A program made the translations under genes and the position numbers. This document shows positions 1 to 6,020 of a DNA stretch of 11,162 nt, piece after piece. The stretch is from Bacteroidota bacterium (GTDB taxonomy: Bacteria > Bacteroidota > Bacteroidia > Flavobacteriales > Flavobacteriaceae): contig SBFL01000315.1 in assembly GCA_006227965.1 (NCBI GenBank), forward strand, positions 1 to 11,162, in the 5' to 3' direction. Numbering within the stretch: the first letter of the stretch is position 1; each line of letters starts with the position of its first letter. The notes beneath the pieces were generated by a model. It worked only from the letters and a program-made list of their open reading frames with translations. It was not told the DNA's origin and ran no database searches.

Positions 1-2
1 CC

Positions 3-323
3 AAAGAAGAAGAGCCCAAGACCGCTGAAGAACTGGTCGAAGCCGAAATGCCGAAAATTACAGAGGAACTGGAACTAAACGATTTTGAACAGGCGGTAGT
101 GAGTTCCATCCTGACCAAGTACGTACAGCAACGCATTGAGCTTCAAATACTTAATCTTCCAAAAGATCAGACCATGGCCGCCCTCGAAAAAATAGCCCAT
201 GAGCAAGACCTCGAATTGAAACAAGGGCTGCCCGAGGAAAAGTACGAGGCGTTTGTGGAGCTCCAGGAAAACGGGTTTAAGGGAAAGAAAAAACGGAAAA
301 AAAAGAAAAAGCAAAAAACATAA
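3..323 (+). CDS. Small charged protein with lysine-rich tail, 5' end outside the window
   Basis: The reading frame is open from the left edge (codons from base 3) to TAA at 321-323, so at least 106 residues are visible. The first internal ATG, at base 48, need not be the real start, because the acidic sequence before it (KEEEPKTAEELVEAE) reads like coding sequence. The body is mainly predicted helix with the pattern DFEQAVV...KYVQQRIELQIL...LPEEKYEAFVELQ, then a tail of almost only Lys and Arg (KGKKKRKKKKKQK). The helical pattern and closing 'LPEEKYEAF' recall small Spy/CpxP-like 'sensor of ECF-type sigma factor' proteins that sit just before beta-barrel receptors in Flavobacteriaceae; that link is inference. 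The receptor gene starts 6 nt after its stop, so the two are surely co-transcribed. Function unknown. The coding region is certain, the family is not. Confidence 0.75.
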   Translation, partial: KEEEPKTAEELVEAEMPKITEELELNDFEQAVVSSILTKYVQQRIELQILNLPKDQTMAALEKIAHEQDLELKQGLPEEKYEAFVELQENGFKGKKKRKKKKKQKT

Positions 324-329
324 CCCTTT

Positions 330-2819
330 ATGAAAAAACTTCTCGTGCCTCTGATCGCACTACTCTGTTTAGGCATTCAGGCACAGCGCCCACAAGGTTC
401 TCAGGACAGGACCATTAAACTCTCCGGAACAATTCTGGATCAGGACACGGGAAGACCACTGGAATATGCAACTGTTGTTTTGCAAAATCTCCAGGATCCC
501 TCCAGGGTAACGGGCGGTATCACGGATATCGATGGAAAATTCAGCGTGGATGCTCCCGCTGGGATTTACAACATCCGGGTAGAATACATCTCCTATAAAA
601 CATACACTTTAGACAATCAGCGGCTTACCCGTTCCCGGGATCTGGGGGAAATCCGGATGACAATTAGCGCTGAGGAACTCGAGGCCGTGGAATTGGTCGG
701 GGAACGTACAACCGTTGAAGTTCGGCTGGACAAGAAAATCTACAACATTGGAAAGGACATCACCACCAGTGGGGGGACCGTTACCGATGCCCTTAACAAT
801 GTGCCTTCCGTAGCAGTGGATGTAGAGGGCAACATCAGCCTGAGAGGGAATGACAACGTCCGAATTCTGATCAATGGGCGGCCTTCTGCCCTGGCCGGTT
901 TTGGTTCTACCGATGCCCTGCAGCAACTCCCCGCCGATGCCATCGAAAAGGTAGAGGTCATTACCAGTCCTTCGGCCCGGTACGATGCCGAGGGGACGGC
1001 GGGAATCCTGAATATTATCCTGAAGCGGGAAAAGACCCTGGGATTTAATGGGTCTGTCAATTCTTTCCTGGGGTATCCCTCTACCAGCGGGATCACCTCC
1101 AACGTCAACTTACGGTCCGACAAGGTCAATATTTTCAACACAACCGGCATAAGGTACCAGAATTCCCCAGGGAATGGATATTTTGACAACACCTACACTT
1201 CCGGATCCTTTGACCGCATTATCGAAGACCGGGAAATCGCCCGGGAGGACCGAAGTTTTAATACGAACATCGGGATGGAGTATTTCCTCAGTGAACGCTC
1301 AAGCATTACCGGAAGTTTTTTCTGGAGGTTTTCCAAAGATGAAGATGTCACCGAGAACATAACCGAACGTTTCGTTGGAGAGGACGTGCAAAGCGGCACA
1401 TTCCGGGAGCAGGAAGAAACCGAGGAGGACAATAGCTACCAGGTTTCTCTGAATTACCGAAACAAGTTTGACGACCAGGGGCACCTGCTGACTGCAGATT
1501 TGCAATATTCCATCAACCGGGAAGACCAGGAAGCGGTCATCGGGGAACGGATCACCTTCCCCGGCGACGCTCTCCTCGCCCTGGAAAATGTCTTTCAGAA
1601 AGAAGACCAGACGGAATGGCTAATCCAGGCTGATTATGTCCGGCCCATGGAAGATGCCCAGTTCGAAGCAGGTTTTCGATCCAATATGGAAGAGACAATT
1701 ACCGATTACCGCCTGGACTCCCTGGATCAGGCATCCGGGGATTTCGTGATCAACGAAGCGCTTACCAATATTTTCACCTACAATGAAAATGTCCATGCCG
1801 CCTACACACAGTACGGAAACAAACTGGGGAAATTCTCCTTCCTGACCGGGCTTCGCCTGGAATACACCCAGCTCAAGGGCGTCGTGGAATCCGAATTTGA
1901 TATCGAGGAACTGGAAGAACTACTGGGGCGGGATGTGGACCTTAATTTTAACAAGGAGTACCTTGGGCTGTTCCCAACCGTAAACGTAATCTATGAATTG
2001 TCGGAGAACGAAAATTTTTCCCTGGGCTACAACCGGCGTATCAACCGGCCACGCGGCTGGTTCATCAACCCCTTTCCTTCCCGGAGCAGCCGAACCAACG
2101 TCTTCCAGGGAAACCCGGACCTGGATCCCGCATTCTCCAATGCGTTTGACCTGGGGTACCTCAAACGCTGGAAAACCCTTACCCTTACCTCTTCGGTCTA
2201 TTACCAGAGGGAAACAGGATCCTTTACCCGCATACAGGAACCAACCGGGATCACTACTCCGGACGGGATCGAGATCATCCGGACCATCCCAATCAACCTT
2301 GCAACAAATCAGCGTTATGGGGCGGAAGCAGGGATCCTCTACAACCCCGCCCGCTGGCTGAGGATTAACAGCAGCTTTAATTTCTTCCGCTTTGTAACGG
2401 AAGGAGAATTCAACGATGTGGATTACGGGGCTGAAAACAACAGCTGGTTCGGCCGCTTTAGCTCCAAGGTGACCCTCCCGGGTAAGGTGGACTGGCAGAC
2501 CAACATGTTCTACCGGGGGCCCTCGAACAATGCACAGACGGAATTCAAGGGGATTTTTTCCATGAACCTGGCCTTTAGCAAAGATATCATGAACGACAAC
2601 GGGACCATCCTGCTGAACATTCAGGATGTATTCAATTCCCGCAAACGCCGCTCCTTTACCGAAACGGATTTCTTTACCTCAGACAGCGAATTCCAGTGGC
2701 GCGTGAGGTCCGTCAGGCTGTCCTTTGTGTACCGCTTCAACCAGGCCAAGCAGCGCAACGGCCGCGGCAGGGGCGGAGCGGATTATGAGGAGGAAGGTGA
2801 ATTCGGGGGAAGCCGTTAG
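330..2819 (+). CDS. TonB-dependent receptor-like outer-membrane beta-barrel protein
   Basis: An 829-residue outer-membrane protein. Residues 1-18 form a signal peptide (MKKLL, a hydrophobic core, cleavage after AQA or nearby). Residues 28-110 form a carboxypeptidase-regulatory-like beta-sandwich (SGTILDQDTGRPLEYATVVL, then GGITDIDGKFSVDAPAGIY). Residues 115-232 are a TonB receptor plug, with DALNNVPSVAVDVEGNISLRG, then VRILINGRPS, then IEKVEVITSPSARYDAEGTAGILNIIL. The rest is a beta-barrel of the kind seen in the flavobacterial 'outer membrane beta-barrel family', ending at VRLSFVYRF near residue 803. A 26-residue Arg/Gly- then Glu-rich tail follows. Such proteins import bulky ligands across the outer membrane using TonB energy; the ligand cannot be read from sequence, and no SusD partner lies next to it. 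It follows the small lysine-tailed gene by 6 nt and ends before a strong hairpin. The class is sure; the substrate is unknown. Confidence 0.93.
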   Translation: MKKLLVPLIALLCLGIQAQRPQGSQDRTIKLSGTILDQDTGRPLEYATVVLQNLQDPSRVTGGITDIDGKFSVDAPAGIYNIRVEYISYKTYTLDNQRLTRSRDLGEIRMTISAEELEAVELVGERTTVEVRLDKKIYNIGKDITTSGGTVTDALNNVPSVAVDVEGNISLRGNDNVRILINGRPSALAGFGSTDALQQLPADAIEKVEVITSPSARYDAEGTAGILNIILKREKTLGFNGSVNSFLGYPSTSGITSNVNLRSDKVNIFNTTGIRYQNSPGNGYFDNTYTSGSFDRIIEDREIAREDRSFNTNIGMEYFLSERSSITGSFFWRFSKDEDVTENITERFVGEDVQSGTFREQEETEEDNSYQVSLNYRNKFDDQGHLLTADLQYSINREDQEAVIGERITFPGDALLALENVFQKEDQTEWLIQADYVRPMEDAQFEAGFRSNMEETITDYRLDSLDQASGDFVINEALTNIFTYNENVHAAYTQYGNKLGKFSFLTGLRLEYTQLKGVVESEFDIEELEELLGRDVDLNFNKEYLGLFPTVNVIYELSENENFSLGYNRRINRPRGWFINPFPSRSSRTNVFQGNPDLDPAFSNAFDLGYLKRWKTLTLTSSVYYQRETGSFTRIQEPTGITTPDGIEIIRTIPINLATNQRYGAEAGILYNPARWLRINSSFNFFRFVTEGEFNDVDYGAENNSWFGRFSSKVTLPGKVDWQTNMFYRGPSNNAQTEFKGIFSMNLAFSKDIMNDNGTILLNIQDVFNSRKRRSFTETDFFTSDSEFQWRVRSVRLSFVYRFNQAKQRNGRGRGGADYEEEGEFGGSR

Positions 2820-2850
2820 AAGGGAAATCGAAAAGGTCCAAAAAAAATTA

Positions 2851-2875
2851 AAAGCGGGAATTTCCCGCTTTCTTT
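2851..2875. terminator. Bidirectional terminator between the receptor and the small membrane protein gene
   Basis: The 8-bp stem AAAGCGGG (2851-2858) pairs with CCCGCTTT (2864-2871) around a 5-nt loop. On the plus strand a CTTTTT run follows; on the minus strand the A-rich stretch just before the stem (about 2840-2850) becomes a T run. It lies between the converging stops of the receptor (2819) and the minus-strand gene (2876) and should serve both. Confidence 0.85.
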
Positions 2876-3049
2876 TTATCCTTCTCTTTCTGCTCGTTTG
2901 GCTGCCCGGCGTTCTTTCCACATCTCCATCAGGTTTCCTCCTAGCCAGTAAGGTACTACGAAAAGTATCAGAAACATCATAAGCCAGAACCCTATGGTAA
3001 GGATGGTCAGAAAGGCCAGAAAACCGAGGTATTGATCAAATTCAAACAT
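2876..3049 (-). CDS. Small membrane protein of unknown function (57 aa)
   Basis: A 57-residue protein beginning MFEFDQYLGFLAFL. Residues about 8-37 are strongly hydrophobic, either one long membrane helix or a tight hairpin broken at the Pro in VVPYW. A short, highly charged C-terminus follows (EMWKERRAAKRAEREG), probably cytosolic by the positive-inside rule. A longer frame starts at 3106, but the ATG at 3049 is preferred: a full Bacteroidota promoter lies at 3069-3101, and its -7 element ends only 19 nt before this ATG, so the upstream ATG would lie ahead of the transcript. The terminator at 2851-2875 directly follows the stop. I do not recognise the family. Own promoter, own terminator and normal composition support a real gene. 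Confidence 0.72.
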   Translation of the reverse strand: MFEFDQYLGFLAFLTILTIGFWLMMFLILFVVPYWLGGNLMEMWKERRAAKRAEREG

Positions 3050-3068
3050 GGAAACGCACTTTGGTTGA

Positions 3069-3101
3069 CAAAGATAGAAGGAATTCAATAAATGTCGCAA
3101 A
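3069..3101 (-). promoter_or_regulatory. Promoter of the 57-residue membrane protein gene
   Basis: On the minus strand TATCTTTG (3076 to 3069) matches the Bacteroidota -7 consensus TAnnTTTG exactly. TTTG (3101 to 3098) fits the -33 element; the TTG core is separated from the -7 box by 21 nt. Transcription should begin a few bases before the ATG at 3049, giving a very short leader. Confidence 0.72.
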
Positions 3102-3136
3102 TCCAATTAAATTTTTTCATCTGCAAGGCCATCTCC

Positions 3137-3168
3137 TTGCCCGGCTACCCCCCGAATCCTTACCTTTG
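3137..3168 (+). promoter_or_regulatory. Promoter of fumC
   Basis: TACCTTTG (3161-3168) matches TAnnTTTG exactly, and TTG (3137-3139) lies 21 nt before it, the same spacing as in the divergent promoter on the other strand. The fumC ATG at 3185 is 16 nt after the -7 box, so the leader would be about 10 nt and would hold little room for a ribosome binding site, as is common in Bacteroidota. Confidence 0.72.
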
Positions 3169-3184
3169 TTAAAAACAAGAACCC

Positions 3185-4585
3185 ATGGAATTCCGAATCG
3201 AAAAAGACACCATGGGCGAGGTGAAAGTCCCCGCCGACAAATACTGGGGGGCCCAGACAGAGCGGTCCCGGAACAATTTTAAAATCGGGCCTGAAGGGTC
3301 TATGCCCCTGGAGATAATCCATGGTTTTGCCTATCTGAAAAAAGCGGCTGCCTATGCCAACTGTGAACTTGGCGTGCTGTCAGAAGGCAAAAGAGACCTC
3401 ATCAGCCGGGTATGTGATGAAATCCTGGAGGGCAGACACGATGATCAGTTCCCGCTGGTCATCTGGCAAACCGGTTCCGGAACCCAGAGCAACATGAACG
3501 TGAACGAGGTGATCGCCAACAGGGCACACGAGCTGGCCGGACATGCTATCGGGGAAGGGGACAAAACCCTGCAGCCCAACGACGATGTTAACAAATCCCA
3601 GTCTTCCAATGATACCTTCCCTACGGGAATGCATATTGCGGTCTACAGGAAAATTGCAGAGACCACCCTCCCGGGGGTTCGCAAACTTAGGGATACCCTT
3701 CAGTCCAAGTCTGATGAGTTCATGGATGTGGTCAAAATCGGACGGACCCACCTGATGGACGCCACCCCCCTCACCCTGGGGCAGGAATTCTCAGGCTACG
3801 TCTCACAACTCGACCACGGGTTAAAAGCACTGGGGAACACCCTGGAGCACCTAAGTGAGCTGGCACTCGGCGGCACGGCCGTTGGAACCGGGCTGAATAC
3901 TCCTGAGGGATATGATGTACTCGTAGCGAAATACATCAGTGAATTTACAGGTCTCCCCTTCAAAACCGCCCCGAATAAGTTTGAGGCCCTTGCATCCCAC
4001 GATGCCATTGTAGAGACCCACGGCGCCCTGAAGCAGCTGGCTGTATCCCTGAACAAGATTGCCAATGATATCCGGATGATGGCCTCCGGGCCGCGTTCCG
4101 GCATAGGAGAAATCCTGATCCCTGCCAATGAGCCAGGCAGTTCCATCATGCCCGGCAAAGTGAATCCAACCCAATGCGAGGCCCTGACGATGGTATGTGC
4201 GCAGGTTATGGGGAATGACGTGGCCGTAAGCGTTGGGGGTACACAGGGCCATTATGAACTCAATGTTTTCAAACCGCTGATGGCAGCCAATGCACTCCAG
4301 TCGGCACAACTGCTGGGGGATGCCTGTGAGAGTTTTGACAGGAACTGCGCCTGTGGGATAGAACCCAACCGCGAAACCATCGAGAAATTGCTGAATAATT
4401 CCCTAATGCTGGTCACCGCATTAAATACCAAGATTGGGTATTACAAGGCGGCTGAGATCGCAAATACAGCCCACCGCAACGGGACCACGCTCAAAGAAGA
4501 GGCCGTCCGGCTTGGATATGTGACGGAAGAAGAATACGATGCCTGGGTTCGGCCCGAAGACATGGTCGGCAGCCTGAAGAAATAG
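3185..4585 (+). CDS. fumC: Class II fumarate hydratase (fumarase C)
   Basis: This enzyme interconverts fumarate and L-malate in the TCA cycle. It is the iron-free, homotetrameric class II form and acts in the cytosol. The 466-residue length is that of the family (E. coli FumC has 467). Visible landmarks: substrate-site [13 protein letters not shown] at 97-109, [10 protein letters not shown] at 138-147, [15 protein letters not shown] at 186-200 with the catalytic-region His189, and the superfamily signature [11 protein letters not shown] at 318-328 with the catalytic serine loop. The start [28 protein letters not shown] aligns with the usual start of the family. The related aspartase and argininosuccinate lyase are less likely, because the [10 protein letters not shown] and [10 protein letters not shown] stretches are typical of fumarase. 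It has its own promoter and a strong hairpin 17 nt after the stop. Confidence 0.97.
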   Translation: MEFRIEKDTMGEVKVPADKYWGAQTERSRNNFKIGPEGSMPLEIIHGFAYLKKAAAYANCELGVLSEGKRDLISRVCDEILEGRHDDQFPLVIWQTGSGTQSNMNVNEVIANRAHELAGHAIGEGDKTLQPNDDVNKSQSSNDTFPTGMHIAVYRKIAETTLPGVRKLRDTLQSKSDEFMDVVKIGRTHLMDATPLTLGQEFSGYVSQLDHGLKALGNTLEHLSELALGGTAVGTGLNTPEGYDVLVAKYISEFTGLPFKTAPNKFEALASHDAIVETHGALKQLAVSLNKIANDIRMMASGPRSGIGEILIPANEPGSSIMPGKVNPTQCEALTMVCAQVMGNDVAVSVGGTQGHYELNVFKPLMAANALQSAQLLGDACESFDRNCACGIEPNRETIEKLLNNSLMLVTALNTKIGYYKAAEIANTAHRNGTTLKEEAVRLGYVTEEEYDAWVRPEDMVGSLKK

Positions 4586-4602
4586 GGGTACAAAGTATAA
4601 AA

Positions 4603-4628
4603 AAAGGGATCCCGTTCGGGATCCCTTT
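4603..4628. terminator. Terminator shared by fumC and the converging coiled-coil gene
   Basis: AAAGGGATCCC (4603-4613) pairs perfectly with GGGATCCCTTT (4618-4628) around a GTTC loop. On the minus strand the stem is followed by a run of T (from the A run ending at 4602), so it is a classical terminator for the gene ending at 4649. On the plus strand the following T content is weak, but the stem itself ends in TTT and stands just after the fumC stop. Confidence 0.88.
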
Positions 4629-4648
4629 GGTGTTTAAGGGGAGTTTGC

Positions 4649-5536
4649 TTACTTCAGCTCAAAGCGGGAAGTTCCCAGGAGCCTCAGAGCGTCGTCATAG
4701 ACATTTACCATGTAATTTCCCTGCTGGAATTCACCGGCATAGTTGCTGATGTAGTCGCATACGTCCAGGGCTGCATTCTCATAGTAGAAATTGGTGTTCT
4801 TGGTATAGGAGATGGTTGGACCGTCTTCAATGGTCTTGGTGTTAGTGCCACCCATCACATTTCCCTGAGGATCCAGGACTTCGATGTAGAATTCCCTGTC
4901 TCCGGCCTCCGCAATAACGTTGTCAGCAACGGTAAAGCAGATTTTAAGCTTGTCTGTTCTCCGTGCCCGGGCAGTGGAACGCAGGGTCCCGTTGCTCCGC
5001 TCACGTACAGCATCCACGTTGAACTGTGTAAGATTCAGGGCAGACCCCCGCTCAACAGCCTCGGCCAGCTGGGTGTTCTGCACGATCAGCGAATCGTTGA
5101 AAACTGTTTGCTTCTCCAGTTCTACAAAGGTGCTGTCCCGCTGCATGGCAATCATTGTATTGGACTGCTTCAGGGAATCGACTTGGCGCAGGAGTTCTTC
5201 GCGTTCCTTTTTAAGGACGCTCACCTGGCGGCGATAGCGGGAAAGAGTAGCCAGATCCGCTTTCATCGCATTGACCGAATCGATGTACTTGGCGATGTTG
5301 TCACGGGCTGCAACCAGCTCCTCATTGGTCTTGTTGCTTTCGATAATCGCTTTGTCATACTCGGATTTGAGACTTTCAAGATCCGCCACAACCAGCTCTT
5401 TCTCCTGGGTCAGGACAGCTTCGTTTTTCTTTTTCTCCTGATACAGGCTTACGGTGTAGATAATGGTTGCAAGGAGGATAACCCCAAGGAGACCAGCTAA
5501 TACCTTTAATCCGTTATTGTTCTTGGTTTCTGCCAT
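4649..5536 (-). CDS. Membrane-anchored coiled-coil protein of unknown function
   Basis: A 295-residue protein. Residues 1-9 are short and polar (MAETKNNNG) and residues 10-31 form one transmembrane helix (LKVLAGLLGVILLATIIYTVSLY). Residues about 33-165 are a long coiled coil rich in Glu, Lys and Leu, including KKEREELLRQVDSLKQ. Residues about 185-295 look like a compact beta-rich domain (KICFTVADNVIAEAGDREFYIEVLDPQGNVMGG, then YMVNVYDDALRLLGTSRFELK). The topology suggests an inner-membrane anchor with the coiled coil and terminal domain in the periplasm. Such proteins in Flavobacteriaceae are sometimes labelled as chromosome partitioning or segregation proteins, probably only because of the coiled coil; I see no nucleotide-binding motif and do not accept that function. 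A weak -7-like TACTTTTT (5565 to 5558) lies 21 nt before the ATG, without a convincing -33 element. Monocistronic, with a strong terminator. Confidence 0.85.
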   Translation of the reverse strand: MAETKNNNGLKVLAGLLGVILLATIIYTVSLYQEKKKNEAVLTQEKELVVADLESLKSEYDKAIIESNKTNEELVAARDNIAKYIDSVNAMKADLATLSRYRRQVSVLKKEREELLRQVDSLKQSNTMIAMQRDSTFVELEKQTVFNDSLIVQNTQLAEAVERGSALNLTQFNVDAVRERSNGTLRSTARARRTDKLKICFTVADNVIAEAGDREFYIEVLDPQGNVMGGTNTKTIEDGPTISYTKNTNFYYENAALDVCDYISNYAGEFQQGNYMVNVYDDALRLLGTSRFELK

Positions 5537-5632
5537 AAGTGAAATAATTATTTACTTAAAAAGTATATGGTTACAGACTATATACGGCAGGATTTTCCTT
5601 TTAGATTTCCATATTGAAAAAAATTTGATTCA

Positions 5633-5652
5633 GGCACCTTTTCGGGGGTGCC
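5633..5652. other. Short inverted repeat in the intergenic region
   Basis: GGCACC (5633-5638) pairs with GGTGCC (5647-5652) around an 8-nt loop within the A/T-rich stretch 5537-5699. It has T-rich sequence on one side and A-rich sequence on the other, so it could be a leftover terminator or an mRNA hairpin. Apart from this the stretch shows no reading frame, RNA gene or perfect promoter. Confidence 0.35.
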
Positions 5653-5699
5653 GCTTTGTACCTTTTAGAGCATCCTAAACACTAAAAAATTAATGATAC

Positions 5700-5918
5700 G
5701 ATTGTCAACCCTTTGTCTGCATGAACCTGCCCTATACCATGACCGTTGAGCAGGCTGCCGACGCAGTCCTGGAGTTCGCCCCTGCGGAAGTGTACCCATA
5801 CCACTACAGGGGAAGACCCTATGTCAGTGATGTAACTCGCTTCGCGGAGCTGGTCAATGCGGGGAATGCAGCTATCAAAGTGGTCCAGCTGGACGGGTAT
5901 CCCGGGGAAGCCTACTGA
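5700..5918 (+). pseudogene. C-terminal remnant of an MBL-fold metal-dependent hydrolase (UlaG/COG2220-like)
   Basis: The frame after the in-frame TGA at 5694-5696 reads FVCMNLPYTMTVEQAADAVL, then YPYHYRG, SDVTRFAELVNAGN and VVQLDGYP. As I recall the family, this is the C-terminal signature of the UlaG-like metallo-beta-lactamase superfamily: the NLPYTM loop, the alanine-rich helix, and a late PYHY histidine that helps bind metal. Full proteins have over 200 residues; only about 70 remain. The N-terminal HxHxDH metal motif and about two thirds of the fold are missing, and no coding remains are seen upstream in any frame. An ATG at 5721 could start a 65-residue product, but homology extends ahead of it and no promoter is visible. 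The 3' end is intact: a normal TGA (5916-5918), with a hairpin starting in the stop codon. Most likely a 5' deletion remnant, not a functional enzyme. Confidence 0.72.
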
Positions 5919-5939
5919 TCCCGTCATCAAAGCGGGATC
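5917..5939 (+). terminator. Hairpin overlapping the stop of the hydrolase remnant
   Basis: GATCCCG (5917-5923) pairs with CGGGATC (5933-5939) around a 9-nt loop and begins inside the TGA stop. No clear T run follows, so termination is uncertain. It may be the original terminator or 3' stabiliser of the lost hydrolase gene. Confidence 0.4.
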
Positions 5940-5959
5940 CTTCCGTACTTTGGAAATAA

Positions 5960-5988
5960 TCAGGGGGATAGTTTTGCTATCCCCCTGA
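5960..5988. terminator. Strong hairpin between the hydrolase remnant and ettA
   Basis: TCAGGGGGATAG (5960-5971) pairs perfectly over 12 bp with CTATCCCCCTGA (5977-5988), with a TTTTG loop. It lies 32 nt beyond the ettA stop (minus strand) and is followed by CGGTTTT on the plus strand and TTATTTCC on the minus strand. It is probably the ettA terminator and may act in both directions, although the T runs are imperfect. Confidence 0.7.
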
Positions 5989-6020
5989 CGGTTTTAGGGC
6001 TGTTCTATCTGATCGGCATA

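Noticed and set aside
3050..3106. A longer start (base 3106) for the small membrane protein, adding 19 residues.
   Set aside because: The added residues overlap the promoter elements at 3069-3101, and the ATG at 3049 sits just after the -7 box.
4649..5536. A chromosome partitioning (ParA-like) function for the coiled-coil protein.
   Set aside because: No Walker motif or ATPase fold is visible; the protein is a membrane anchor, a coiled coil and a beta-rich domain.
5682..5930. An 82-codon minus-strand frame opposite the hydrolase remnant.
   Set aside because: The plus strand carries the recognisable hydrolase C-terminus; the minus frame is its shadow.
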